Shown one piece after another: positions 26,461 through 36,322 of a stretch of 64,000 bases of DNA. Numbering within the stretch: the first letter of the stretch is position 1; the number at the start of each line of letters is the position of its first letter. The notes below the pieces were generated by a model. It ran no database searches. It had not been told where the DNA came from and saw only the letters and a program-made list of their open reading frames with translations. Both the position numbers and the translations under genes were made by a program. The stretch is from Kosakonia radicincitans DSM 16656 (GTDB lineage: Bacteria; Pseudomonadota; Gammaproteobacteria; Enterobacterales; Enterobacteriaceae). Where the stretch lies: contig NZ_CP018016.1 in assembly GCF_000280495.2 (NCBI RefSeq), positions 5,270,001 to 5,334,000 on the forward strand, written 5' to 3'.

Positions 26461-26905
26461 CTGCTTCCGGACTCTCCATCGAACTCCATTCGATTATTCG
26501 CCGCAAGCGGCTCACCCCTTCGGGGCCAGCGCGACAAGCTCGCTGTTCAACGCCTGACGGCGTTAGTCCAGGCCCGGGTGTAAGCGCACCCGTTTTAATT
26601 CCACGCACTTTTGCGACCCCGGCCATATTTGACCCTGGTCCAAAATCAGCATAATGCTAAATCAGAGATCTTCACCTTTATGACTCTGCCCGAAATCCTG
26701 CGCCATTCAGATACAGAATCACTTTGCAGTTTTTCCACCATCAATTCATATTCCTGACATAAAGCCTGATTCCCTTTATTACATTGCGATAATCATTCAT
26801 TTTCAATTTATCGCCTCACCATATATATCCCCTAACCTTAGGGGATAACGAGCTATTCTCAGCGCCATCGGACACCTAACACCAAATAAAAACTCCGACA
26901 ATAAA
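26461..26905. other. Intergenic region right of the att site
   Basis: No gene is supported. The part next to the terminator is GC-rich and becomes AT-rich after about 26,650. No repeats or tRNA features are visible. It marks the junction between the ICE and the type VI cargo island. Confidence 0.4.
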
Positions 26906-27444
26906 TCATTCACTTCCCTCAGTCCCGGAACCATCATCAATCATCGTCACGCGACCATTTTCATATTTGAAACGGGAACCATCATCAAAGGCAATCACAG
27001 AGTTTTTTTGCCCCCACGACACCCATCTTAAAGGGGCATCATAATTCGCAGGTGGGTAAAACTCGTTTGAGATCACAACCTCTTTACCTGAAAAATCAAA
27101 AAGCCTATAGGCTCTGTATCGATACAAATCTCCGTATTTAGGGTCAGTTTTTATATATTGCGGAGTATTGAGGAAATAAATATAATTCTGCTTACATTGT
27201 TATTTTTATCTAAAATGAAACTATCTCCATTAGACTCCCGACCAATCTGGCTACCATCCACAGTGAGTATATTATTTCCATTGAGTGTAACATGCGATTT
27301 TTTATCGTTCGATTCTTGACCCCAAATATACTCTAATTTCCCTAACGTTGTATTATCACAATTTGTCCTTTGAGTGCATTTTTCAAAAGCATATGATGAG
27401 GAGGATATCCATACCAGTCCTGCAATTATAGAACGTAAAACCAT
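26906..27444 (-). pseudogene. Probable T6SS immunity gene, frameshifted
   Basis: The first frame begins at 27444 with GGAGAC upstream and overlaps the effector stop. It encodes a signal-peptide-like N-terminus (RSIIAGLVWISSSSYAFEKC) and a Cys pair (CTQRTNC), then stops at 27151. The continuation, in another frame, is open from 27199 to 26906 and gives NTPQYIKTDPKYGDLYRYR through a beta-rich domain with WVSWGQKNSVIAF and DDGSRFKY. Restoring one base around 27175-27190 joins the two into a periplasmic protein of about 179 aa. Placement behind a muramidase effector suggests an immunity protein. That role is inference. Confidence 0.6.
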
Positions 27445-28613
27445 TACTTAGTGTCTCCTTTTATTTTTTCTATTACAACTTCTAAACCACCTGACGCCTG
27501 TTTTTTTGTGAACTCTATTTTCGGACAATAAAAATTTTGGAGATTGATATTGTTATTAATGTAATCTGATAACCACACCCTATGACCCTGAACATAACTC
27601 CCATAACCTTTAACTGATTTGGCAGCCTTTTTAGCCCCAACCTGCGCCACCAGTAATTTATGTGCATTTTCCTCTGTAATGGTTTTTCTGATAAACCGTT
27701 TTGCATCGCCAAGCCCCAGATGATGGGTCAGATAAAAGATCTTCGCCTTTTCTGCATCGTTCAGGCTTTCCACGTTGTAGCCTGCTGCCTGTAACTTAGC
27801 GAGGTTATATAGCCCGTAATCCACCGCCGCCATAATGATAAATTCCGGCTCAAAACGTAGATTAAGCCATGCCTGAAGCGCTTTTGTTGCATGAGGAGGA
27901 TAAGGCGTTACCCCCCTGAGTAATCGGTTATCGATAATCTGCTCTTTTGTCCACCATATATCAGGTGATATCTCAAACATCGGCAGGATGATTTGCTGGT
28001 GGGTTTTCGGGTGATATTCAATATTGTTCAGCGCATCCCGCTTTGGCTTATCTGCCAGTACGCCACGAACTCTTGCCTGCTCATTCAGATAAGTCCCTTC
28101 GCGAAAGGTTTCATCAAGCCACGTGGCATTTAAAAACTGCGTCATCCCTGCGGCGGAACTGGCGTAAACCACAACGCCTTCGGCTGATTCGCCCTGTTTC
28201 TCTTTTAACGCCTTTGCGGCTTTTGTTTTCTCCCGGCTTATTGCCACTGAATCTTTATTCCAGACACCTTTAATCTGAGCAGATTCAGCATTAATAACCG
28301 CGGCAATACTCTGCGGAATAATCCCGCTGCGTTCTGATGCGGCTATTATCTGATCCCAGTAACACAGATTTGCCCCTAACTGGAGATCATACCGGTTTGG
28401 ACAAGTATGATTGATCTGAATAACGGGATTGCCCTTGCTGTCCCGTCCACTGACCACCGTGTTGACAGGATGTTTATCAAGATCAATACGGCCTGCGCGG
28501 TCTTTAATGGGTTGAGTCACGCCCTTTACCCGTACTTTCGGGCTGGTCAGTCTGATATCACTTCCCTTCTGACGGTATAAATCTTGCCACCTCCTTAATA
28601 CCGTGTGCGCCAT
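27444..28613 (-). CDS. T6SS muramidase-type effector domain
   Basis: This 389-aa open frame has a lysozyme/SLT-like core: AAVINAESAQIKGVWN with a candidate catalytic Glu, and VVYASSAAGMTQFLNATW, the Gly-Met-x-Gln-Phe motif of such folds. A helical domain follows with DYGLYNLAKLQAAGYN. It would cut peptidoglycan in a rival periplasm. The nominal ATG at 28613 lies inside the LysM gene and has no ribosome site. The domain more likely continues the LysM protein after a 1-nt frameshift near 28561-28570. Confidence 0.68.
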   Translation of the reverse strand: MAHTVLRRWQDLYRQKGSDIRLTSPKVRVKGVTQPIKDRAGRIDLDKHPVNTVVSGRDSKGNPVIQINHTCPNRYDLQLGANLCYWDQIIAASERSGIIPQSIAAVINAESAQIKGVWNKDSVAISREKTKAAKALKEKQGESAEGVVVYASSAAGMTQFLNATWLDETFREGTYLNEQARVRGVLADKPKRDALNNIEYHPKTHQQIILPMFEISPDIWWTKEQIIDNRLLRGVTPYPPHATKALQAWLNLRFEPEFIIMAAVDYGLYNLAKLQAAGYNVESLNDAEKAKIFYLTHHLGLGDAKRFIRKTITEENAHKLLVAQVGAKKAAKSVKGYGSYVQGHRVWLSDYINNNINLQNFYCPKIEFTKKQASGGLEVVIEKIKGDTK

Positions 28614-29142
28614 TCACAAATACGCGGATCTCCTCCGCTTTCGCCATGACGTAATCCTGAATCCGGCCCAGTTCATCCGTCACCGATTCAAGCACATCGC
28701 CCGCCGCCGACTCGATTCTGACCTTAAACCTTTGCAGCGGTTTTTCTATCAGGTCCTCAAAGGCAAAGGAGAGCGTGCAGGAGGTATCAGCTTGTGCTGC
28801 CAGAGTGTCGATCTCCGTCTGACTCATGCGGTACTGACGAACGGGGAGTTTCAGCACCTGCCCCGGAAAAATAAGCGACGGATTACGGAGATGGTTCAGC
28901 TTCACCAGCTCTTTTACGGTGCAGCCATGCTCCTGCGCTATTTCACTGAGCGAATCACCAAACTGTACCTTCACCTCGGTTGCAGACGGGTTGAGCGATA
29001 CGGTGCTGTCCAGCGTCAGGGGTTTTTCGTGCGGGTCAACCACGCAGCGCCAGTCAGCTGACCAGCCCAGCAGGCCATCAAATTTACGGGGCGTCACATC
29101 CGCTTCCGGAAATATCGTTACGTAACGGTCTTCCCTGGCCAT
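28558..29142 (-). CDS. LysM-domain T6SS cargo adaptor, probably the N-part of the effector
   Basis: This 194-aa protein has one LysM domain (about residues 56-101; VQFGDSLSEIAQEHGCTVKE and NPSLIFPGQVLKLP). A transthyretin-like C-terminal domain follows (FEDLIEKPLQRFKVRIESA; DELGRIQDYVMAKAEEI). It starts directly at the vgrG stop. It ends FIPSEGK where the following frame resumes GSDIRLTSPKVRV, so one extra base near 28561-28570 seems to split a single protein of about 565 aa. Confidence 0.7.
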   Translation of the reverse strand: MAREDRYVTIFPEADVTPRKFDGLLGWSADWRCVVDPHEKPLTLDSTVSLNPSATEVKVQFGDSLSEIAQEHGCTVKELVKLNHLRNPSLIFPGQVLKLPVRQYRMSQTEIDTLAAQADTSCTLSFAFEDLIEKPLQRFKVRIESAAGDVLESVTDELGRIQDYVMAKAEEIRVFVNGAHGIKEVARFIPSEGK

Positions 29143-31494
29143 TATTCTTGCTCCTCCGGCATAAATTTAAATACAGGCGCACTCTCTGCCTCGCAGTCCT
29201 TCCCGCTGGTAACAGCAATAAACTGTTTGGGGGCGTTCCCCATCGCGGGCAAGTCAAGCGGCATGGCTACAGGGGCGCTAAACCCGGAGTGTTTAACCTT
29301 GCGGATATACGTCCCCGTTGTACCGTATTCAATTTTTCCTTCCTCTAACTTCAGGTAGCTGCCGCCGCCAATCAGCGTGATGCGCTTCTTACCCTGAAAG
29401 AGGATTTCACTCAGACTAGTTATTCTCACCGTTTGCTCTGCGCTCAGGTGCATGTTGCCGCCTTGTGCCTGGAACTGGACCGGACCTTCACTGGCAATGA
29501 CGCTGAGTGTTCCTGTACGGGCAAACAGACCGATTTTATCGCCTGCCAGCGCAGCCACATTACCCATCGCGCCGATACTGATATCACCGCCCGCATTCAT
29601 GGCGATATTTTCCGCTGCGGCAAGCTGCATATGTTCACCGCTGGTGAAAGCCAAACTTGCCGGACCATGGAAATGAATCGTTCCGTAAAGTGGCTTCAGT
29701 CGTTCATTAAACATCGCAATCTGGCTGGCAATATCCGCTTCCAGCGCCTGCGCCTGTGCCGCGGCTGCGGCCAGAGCCTGTAACTGATGCCGGCAGATTT
29801 CAATTTCCCGCAGAGCGGTTTCCATATCCAGCGCATCACCTGCCGCTTTGGCCTGGCCCTCTGCGGTGACGAACAGCCCTTTTGCCACCCGAATCACACC
29901 GTATTCATCGGTGCGCAATTCAAAGCCGGAGCCTCGCGGTTTGCCCTGTTCGTCAGTGATATGCCCCTGATTAAGCTGTGAAGTGCCATACGGGGTGGTC
30001 AGTGCAATATGCTCTTCACCGCGCAGGTCTTCCATCCGCAGTTCATTCCCGCCAGCGGTGCGCAGAATGTTCTGGCTGTGGTTATCACGGGTAACGATGT
30101 CAGCGTGTTCTGAATCATAGAAGGCAGACGCAATATAAGGGCGGTCCGGGTTGCCATTGAGGAACGCCACACCCACTTCCGTACCGTCTGTCAGAGGCAT
30201 ATGCCAGCCATACTTATCTCCGGCAAAAGGCTTCATCATACGCAGCCATGGATAAGCAAATCCCGGTTCACACTCTTCCAGATTGAAGTCCATCCGTACC
30301 CGGTAACGCCCGGTTTCATCCAGGTACGCGTAAGGATTGCTTTTGTCACGACTTTCCACCCGGCCCGGAATCGTACCGTGAATCCCGGGACGAGGAATTT
30401 CAGCAGGACGGAAACAGTATTCTTCCCGATATGGCATTCCCCACACCGACACATACAGGCGGGTGTCCCGAGAACCGCGATACGATGTAAAGGCGATAAT
30501 CACCCCCGTCTTTAAGGTCGTGCAGATTTGCACCAACAGGGTCAAACACCCTCCCCGGACTCAGCCAGTAAGCGTTGCTGAACAGGTGAAGGTAAGCGGA
30601 TTGATTCAGTTCGCGCTCATGGCGAATACGGGCATAAAAGGCTCCACTTTCAGTTTCAGGCTCCGGGTCGGAGTCATCTCCGGCGTTAAGATAAGGTTCC
30701 GTATAACGATAATGCTCGCCTGTCGTAACGGCTGGGGAACGCACAGAGACAGCAGCATCCATTGGATCCAGTGCCTTACGAGGATTGTAATCACGGGCCG
30801 AAACTTTCTCCGTCACCACGTTATGCCATGTGCGCACGCCCCAGCAGCAGTGTTCCGCACCATCATGCAGGCCAGAAGGTTCATGGTATGGCAGGGCACC
30901 GTTAAAGATATAGTGGAGCTGGCTGTCCCCGAAGACCGTAACATCAAGTTCTGTAACGTCATTTATTTCCTGACGGAACCAGATGCCCACGTCAGACAGA
31001 ATGCGCTGAATAAACTGCAGGTCGGTTTCACGCCACTGGGTTATCAGTTCACGAACCGGATAATGCCGGGAAAGCGTAAACGCAAAATCCGCCCCCTCCA
31101 GCCCGTGAGAACGCAACACCTGCGCCACCACTTCAGGTACAGAAAGGTGCTGATAGATAGCGCAGCGACGGGAGCGGGAGAGCAGAGCAAGGCGTGATTC
31201 CAGAGTAACGGCGTAATGTGACTGGTCAGCACTGGTGGAGAGCCATTCAAGACCGGTAATGATGCCATGCACCACTTTGCAGCCCCGCATATGGAAACTG
31301 GCGTATTTCAGCAATACGTCCTCTCCCTGAACAACCTGTGGCGTGGTGAATTCAATACGCCATGAAAAGGGTTGACTCAGTGCTTCTGTTCCCCTGAACC
31401 GTAAGACATCCGGTCTGACGGCGCTGTGATTGATATCCAGCGTGTAACGGGATAAGGAACCTTTCCCGGTGAATGCAGACTGATCCATCAGCAT
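29142..31494 (-). pseudogene. vgrG: VgrG spike protein, one frameshift
   Basis: Frame one (31494 to about 30503) encodes the gp27-like half: MLMDQSAFTGKGSLSRYTLD and the TQWRETDLQFIQRILSDVGI motif. Frame two (to 29142) encodes the gp5-like OB domain (GTIPGRVESRDKSNPYAYLD) and the repeat needle rich in Gly (NIAMNAGGDISIGAMGNV). Both overlap around the run of five G (30503-30507). Dropping one G gives a continuous LHDLKDGVIIAFTSYRGSRD and a VgrG of about 784 aa. No hcp, tss or clpV genes are in the window, so it is an orphan cargo locus. Confidence 0.82.
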
Positions 31495-31795
31495 GCTTTA
31501 TCCTTAATGAAGTAAATTTCCGGCGATAAACCCACCTTTCCATTAAGGTTATTGTTCTTTAATTAACCAGCCCACACAAGTAATCAGTTACTTACACACT
31601 TCAATAATAAGTAGCAGCGCCTTCTGTCATCAGACCGGCAATCAGAAATAATATTAACGAAACGCCAGACTTACCGAAGTCGGCATCAAGACTGCTCGTT
31701 GAGCAAGACCATCATTTTTGCTGCAAAAACAGCAGAATGAGCGGTTTCCATTAACGAAGGGGAATCCACTCAAAAGCTGAGACATTCCTGCGGGG
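31495..31795. other. Intergenic region between vgrG and the sugar kinase gene
   Basis: About 300 bp without a gene. It would carry the vgrG promoter and the terminator of the kinase operon. No clear hairpin with a T tract was found. Confidence 0.4.
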
Positions 31796-32608
31796 TTAAT
31801 AAGCTTCGCCTTCGCCGAAGGCGCCGTCCACCAGGCAAATTCTCGCTGCAAAATGCGCAGCAGCCTGCAGTGCAGCGGCGATATTACCGTGCTGACGTAA
31901 ATGGAGCAGAAACGCAGTGATAAATGCATCACCCGCACCTAATGTATCCACTGGTGTTACCGTTTCCGGCTCCTGCTGATACCAGTTTTTACCGTCGAAC
32001 AGGAGTGCGCCTTGCTCGCCACGCGTCGCGACCGCCAAACCGCTGCCTGCCCGCACCGCCTGCACCAGAAGTTCACGTGTTTCTACCAGCGACCATTCCG
32101 CACAGGAGAAAAATGCAGCGTCGAGCCAGCGGCATAATGGCAGCGCCTGCGCAATGACAAAGTCATCTGAGAAATCATATGAAAGCCATCCGGATAACGT
32201 CGCCAGCGCAGGTAGCTGCGCATCAATATAGCTGTAGCTGCTGGTGTGGATCAGCGAGAAATCATTAAGCCAGTCCATCTTTTGCAAAATGAAGTCCATC
32301 GATTCCGTCTGACGCACACCGCCGAGGTTCGAATCAAGAAACACCCGTTCCCCCTGCTCAATCGTCAGCCGCGCATAACCATTTTCCCCCGCAACCTGAC
32401 GGCAATGACGTGTATCGATGCCGAACTTTGCCAGCGTACGCATCACATGGTCGGCCGCCGCATCGTTACCAAAAATGCCCAGATAGGCAGCCGATGCATC
32501 CAGCATTGCCGCATACACGCTGAAATTGAGCGCGTTGCCTCCTGGGTACCGTACACGCCGGTGCTCATATTTATCGACAACATTGTCGCCTATACCAATG
32601 ACTTTCAT
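31796..32608 (-). CDS. PfkB-family kinase, fructoselysine-6-kinase-like
   Basis: This 270-aa ribokinase/PfkB kinase resembles FrlD/FraD, which phosphorylate the 6-position of a fructosyl-amino acid. The N-terminal PGGNALNFSVYAAML binds sugar and the C-terminal DTLGAGDAFITAFLLH carries the catalytic Asp. At 270 aa it is short for PfkB but normal for FrlD. It is last in the operon, 12 bp after the deglycase gene. Confidence 0.85.
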   Translation of the reverse strand: MKVIGIGDNVVDKYEHRRVRYPGGNALNFSVYAAMLDASAAYLGIFGNDAAADHVMRTLAKFGIDTRHCRQVAGENGYARLTIEQGERVFLDSNLGGVRQTESMDFILQKMDWLNDFSLIHTSSYSYIDAQLPALATLSGWLSYDFSDDFVIAQALPLCRWLDAAFFSCAEWSLVETRELLVQAVRAGSGLAVATRGEQGALLFDGKNWYQQEPETVTPVDTLGAGDAFITAFLLHLRQHGNIAAALQAAAHFAARICLVDGAFGEGEAY

Positions 32609-32620
32609 TGATCGCCGCCC

Positions 32621-33595
32621 TTAGTAATCCACCACGCCCATATAGCGGCGGGTTGAGAGCGGATGCTGGCGGATATCAGCCAGCGCCGCACGGTAGTCGC
32701 ACATGATGCTGTAAAACAGCACCGGGTTAAAGTAGTCCACCACGGATGCAGGCAGCGCATTCAGGCCCAACTCGCGGGCATCCACAACCTCTGTTTTGTC
32801 GTTATAACGATTCAGGAACGCCTGCGCACGCTGATCCAGAGCACGCGTGCGGCCTTCATTCATCAGGAGGATAAAGGGTACGTGATTATCGGTGACTTCA
32901 AATGGGCCATGAAAGAACTCTCCGCTGTGAATAGAGGCGGCATCGAGACGCTGCATTTCCATCAGTGAGCAGATGGCGAATCCATAGGCATGACCGTAGG
33001 AGGCGCCACTCGAAAGCACATAGAACAGGGACTCATGCTGATAGCGTTCTGCGAACGCAGCGCAACGGGTTGCAACCTTAGCGCGGGCCTGACGGATCAC
33101 CGTATCGATTTGCGCAAAACCATGCTGGAAAGCCTGCCATTCGGCAAAGCCTTCCACCTGATGCAGCATATCAACGCACAGGCTGAGGATCAGCGCCATC
33201 GGGTTTTCGGTGACAAGCGTATCATCACCCCATTTATATAACAGGTTATGGTCGGCCCATTGCAGCAGTTCCGCTTCCGCATTGTGCGTAAGCGTGATAG
33301 TGGCAGCACCACGTTTTTTTGCCAGTTGAGCCGCAGCCACAGACTCCGGTGTGTTGCCGCCATGCGAACAGACAATAACAAGTGACGAGGCACCTAACGC
33401 GCGCGGTGCGGCATGCACAAATTCATTGGCAGTCATCATCCATGAGCGCAGATTTTCACTCTGCTCATTGAGAAAATAATGAGCAGGATACATATCTACC
33501 AGCGAGCCACCGCAAGCGACCAGGAAAACCTGACGCAGCGGCTTATCCTGAAAATGGCTGCTCATCAGGGAGGTAATGATGGATTGGGTCTGCAT
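32621..33595 (-). CDS. SIS-domain Amadori-product deglycase (FrlB/FraB-like)
   Basis: This 324-aa SIS-domain enzyme most likely splits a 6-phospho-fructosyl-amino acid into glucose 6-phosphate and the free amino acid. The first SIS domain has VACGGSLVDMYPAHYF and CSHGGNTPESVAAA. The second has SSGASYGHAYGFAICSLMEM and the deglycase-type SGEFFHGPFEVTD, where the Glu and His are catalytic candidates. The ATG at 33593-33595 fits a GGTGA site, although a GTG start 12 nt upstream is possible. Confidence 0.85.
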   Translation of the reverse strand: MQTQSIITSLMSSHFQDKPLRQVFLVACGGSLVDMYPAHYFLNEQSENLRSWMMTANEFVHAAPRALGASSLVIVCSHGGNTPESVAAAQLAKKRGAATITLTHNAEAELLQWADHNLLYKWGDDTLVTENPMALILSLCVDMLHQVEGFAEWQAFQHGFAQIDTVIRQARAKVATRCAAFAERYQHESLFYVLSSGASYGHAYGFAICSLMEMQRLDAASIHSGEFFHGPFEVTDNHVPFILLMNEGRTRALDQRAQAFLNRYNDKTEVVDARELGLNALPASVVDYFNPVLFYSIMCDYRAALADIRQHPLSTRRYMGVVDY

Positions 33596-33599
33596 GGCG

Positions 33600-34385
33600 T
33601 TAATCACCGTAAATATTGAAATTGAAGTATTTTTTCGCTAAACGATCATAGGTTCCGTTGGCGCGAATCGCGGCGATCGCCTTGTTAAAACGGGCCTGCA
33701 AATCTTTATCATCCTGCCGTAACCCGATCCCGGTACCAGGCCCAAAGATCTCATCATCTTTGACCTGCGGCTGGATTAGCGTGAAGTTTTGGCCCTGTGG
33801 TTTGCTCAACAGCGCTTCAGTGATCACCACCGCATCATCGAGCGTGCCATCAAGGCGGCCATTAATCAGATCGGCATAGACCGATTCCGCATCCGGATAA
33901 GCAACCACCTCAACGCCCGCGTTGCGCCAGTATTTGTTGGCATAACTTTCAAAAACCGAACCCTGCTGGACGCCAATACGTTTACCTTTCAGCGATGCCG
34001 CCGTGGGGGTGAGCGAACTGCCTTTAGCGGTAACCAGGAATGCGGGAGTATTGAAGAGTTTGTCACTGAAAGAGATGGCTTTTTTACGCTCATCAGTGAT
34101 CGACAGAGAAGAAAGAATGGCATCAAATTTCTTTGCCTGGAGTGCCGGAATAAGCCCGTCGAAGCTGTTCTGTACCCAGGAGCATTGCACCTTCATTTCC
34201 GCGCAAATCGCATTACCAAGGTCGATATCGAAACCGATGAGCTGACCATTGGCATTTTTCGATTCAAACGGTGGGAAGGTCGGGTCGATACCAAAACGCA
34301 GTTGATCCGCAGCCACCGCCGTGTGTATGCAGCCTAACATTGCTATCGCTGAAGCAAGCCCGGCGATGGCTTTTTTAATTTTCAT
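33600..34385 (-). CDS. HisJ/ArgT-type amino-acid ABC binding protein
   Basis: This 261-aa periplasmic protein has a signal peptide (IKKAIAGLASAIAMLGCIHTAVAA). Its SBP family 3 fold shows FGIDPTFPPFESKNANGQLI, GFDIDLGNAICAEM and the SLSITDERKKAISFSD motif. The ATG at 34383-34385 was chosen over the longer frame because the signal peptide starts there. No permease or ATPase accompanies it in this operon. It may use the transporter encoded at 38452-40669 or one elsewhere. It probably binds a glycated amino acid. Confidence 0.88.
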   Translation of the reverse strand: MKIKKAIAGLASAIAMLGCIHTAVAADQLRFGIDPTFPPFESKNANGQLIGFDIDLGNAICAEMKVQCSWVQNSFDGLIPALQAKKFDAILSSLSITDERKKAISFSDKLFNTPAFLVTAKGSSLTPTAASLKGKRIGVQQGSVFESYANKYWRNAGVEVVAYPDAESVYADLINGRLDGTLDDAVVITEALLSKPQGQNFTLIQPQVKDDEIFGPGTGIGLRQDDKDLQARFNKAIAAIRANGTYDRLAKKYFNFNIYGD

Positions 34386-34417
34386 AGCTGTTCCCCAAAT
34401 ATTTAAAAATACCAAAA

Positions 34418-34508
34418 AACATACCACGAAGATTGATATACGCTCGATCTGGCGGATATAGCAACAATAATTCGCGAATAATGACCAAAAAAATTGCCGT
34501 GGTATGTT
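34418..34508. promoter_or_regulatory. Inverted 11-bp repeat in the divergent promoter region
   Basis: AACATACCACG at 34418-34428 and its exact complement CGTGGTATGTT at 34498-34508. Each lies near one of the divergent promoters between the binding-protein gene and the GntR gene. It is a plausible operator pair for that regulator. Confidence 0.5.
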
Positions 34509-34610
34509 ATGCTGAGTGTCACGCCATACCGATATCAATGATTTTTGTTTTGTATAATCAAATGATTGATTTCCTATTTTTTGCTTTCCATAACCGAAAC
34601 AAAATAGACC

Positions 34611-35375
34611 ATGAATAGCCCAGTAAAACAGACCAGAAGGCCGCGCAGGAGCTATCTCGACGCGCGCAAAAAATTACTCGGAATACTCAATTCACCCGAT
34701 TTCAACAGCGGCGACCAGATCCCCGCAGAGCGCGAGTTAAGCGAGCTGTTGGGGATCAGCCGTGTGACAGTGCGAAAAATCATCACCGAATTGATTGACG
34801 AAGGCGTGCTGGAAAGACGGGGTAATCAGGGAACCTGGTTGGTCGATACGGCGATTGAACGCCCTCTGCAACCTGCGCTGGGTATCAGTAAAATTCTTGA
34901 ATTGAATGGCGCAGTACCCAGCAGCCAGTTGATCTACTTTCATATTTCCGCAGCCAGCGCCCGCATTGCACGGTTGCTGCACATTGAAGAGGGCGATCCT
35001 TTAGTGATGATCAAACGCCTGCGCCTGGCTGATGGATACCCTTTCTGCCTTGAAACCAGTTATTTACCTCAAGCCCGTGTCGCAGATTTGAGCGCTGATA
35101 TGTTAGAAAAAGAAGGCTCTCTTTATCGCCTGCTGGCTGAGCGTTACGCTATTCATGATGTTTACGATGAAGGGACCATCCGGGCAGCGGCGATGAGCGA
35201 AGAGGAGCATCAACTGTTGCAGGCAAAGCCAGAGAGCCCGGCGCTGGTCTATCGTGGTGTGATATACGATAGCCAGCATCAGCCAATTGAATATCTGGTC
35301 TCGGTTAATCATCCGCAACGCGTCGCTTTCCGCATCAATGGTGGCCTGAAGGAAGTGGACGTGCTTTCACCGTGA
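34611..35375 (+). CDS. GntR/HutC-type regulator of the Amadori operon
   Basis: This 254-aa regulator has an N-terminal winged helix (DQIPAERELSELLGISRVTV; LIDEGVLERRGNQGTWL). The C-terminal UTRA domain (LELNGAVPSSQLIYF; LVMIKRLRLADGYPFCLETS) binds small effectors. It resembles FrlR, which controls fructoselysine genes. It is divergent from the kinase/deglycase operon with 225 bp between them. Confidence 0.87.
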   Translation: MNSPVKQTRRPRRSYLDARKKLLGILNSPDFNSGDQIPAERELSELLGISRVTVRKIITELIDEGVLERRGNQGTWLVDTAIERPLQPALGISKILELNGAVPSSQLIYFHISAASARIARLLHIEEGDPLVMIKRLRLADGYPFCLETSYLPQARVADLSADMLEKEGSLYRLLAERYAIHDVYDEGTIRAAAMSEEEHQLLQAKPESPALVYRGVIYDSQHQPIEYLVSVNHPQRVAFRINGGLKEVDVLSP

Positions 35376-35499
35376 CCGGGCTATTGCATGTTTTCGCCCC
35401 AACACTGCGAACGTAAGGCAGGGAAGTACAGCCGTCGTCATTAAGCGGAGCAGGTGATAAATGCCATCCCGGCTGTGCCGCCAATCCATATTCTGCCAC

Positions 35500-36309
35500 C
35501 TATTCAGAATGTGCCTCACCCAACTCACGGGTACGTTTCACTGCAGCCAGCACACTGCGTTGCAGACCTGCAGCGAAATCGCTGTTATTAAGTTCATATA
35601 ACCCATGAATCCCTACCCCTGCCGGGGAGTTGTTGATATCCAGAAGCTGCCGTGGATGTTTCTGGCTCAGGCGCAACATCTCTACCGCCCCCTGCAGATT
35701 TTCCAGCACTACCTCGCTTGCCTGCGCACGCGACAAGCCTGCCAGCACTCCTGCATCGGTCAGCGACTCGATAAAGTAATAAATGTAGTTCGGCCCGGCG
35801 ACGCCAAAACCGGTGAAAATATCGATTAGCCGTTCTGGCAGGTAGAGCACTTTGCCAAAGCCGGTCAGAAAAGGCTCCACCTGTTCAGGGGTCGCCTGCG
35901 CATTCAGTACCACGCCGCTGTAGCCAAAACCGGTGTCGGTAAGCGTATTAGGGATAACGCGGGCAATGGGTTTTCCCGCTCCCAACGCCGCTTCCAGTTT
36001 GAGCAGCGTCACCCCCGCAATCAGGGAAACCACCGTCGTTCCGGCAGAAAGATGAGGCTGAATACGCGCTGCCACACCCACTAAATCATCCTGCGGGCGG
36101 ATCCCCAGAACTACCAGCGATGCCTCACGCAGCACATGTTCACTCTGCCGTTCCTGAACCAGACCATAACGTTCAGTGAGCAGTGCAATACGGCCAGCAT
36201 CAATATCCTCAAGCGAAATCTCTTCTGCGCGCAGCTTTCCCGTTTCCAGCGAAGCGCGGATAATGGCTTCCGCCATTTGGCCGGCGCCAATAAAATGTAC
36301 ATTTGCCAT
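35500..36309 (-). CDS. Pyrroline-5-carboxylate reductase family protein
   Basis: This 269-aa NAD(P)-dependent imine reductase has an N-terminal Rossmann motif HFIGAGQMAEAI, a central VIPNTLTDTGFG (equivalent of the ProC VMPNTP block) and a C-terminal helical signature (SLTDAGVLAGLSRAQASEVV). It is not the housekeeping ProC. Its operon partners suggest a cyclic imine such as a thiazoline-carboxylate as substrate, which is inference. It is last in the operon, 13 bp after the VOC gene. Confidence 0.82.
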   Translation of the reverse strand: MANVHFIGAGQMAEAIIRASLETGKLRAEEISLEDIDAGRIALLTERYGLVQERQSEHVLREASLVVLGIRPQDDLVGVAARIQPHLSAGTTVVSLIAGVTLLKLEAALGAGKPIARVIPNTLTDTGFGYSGVVLNAQATPEQVEPFLTGFGKVLYLPERLIDIFTGFGVAGPNYIYYFIESLTDAGVLAGLSRAQASEVVLENLQGAVEMLRLSQKHPRQLLDINNSPAGVGIHGLYELNNSDFAAGLQRSVLAAVKRTRELGEAHSE

Positions 36310-36322
36310 GAGCGGCCACTCC

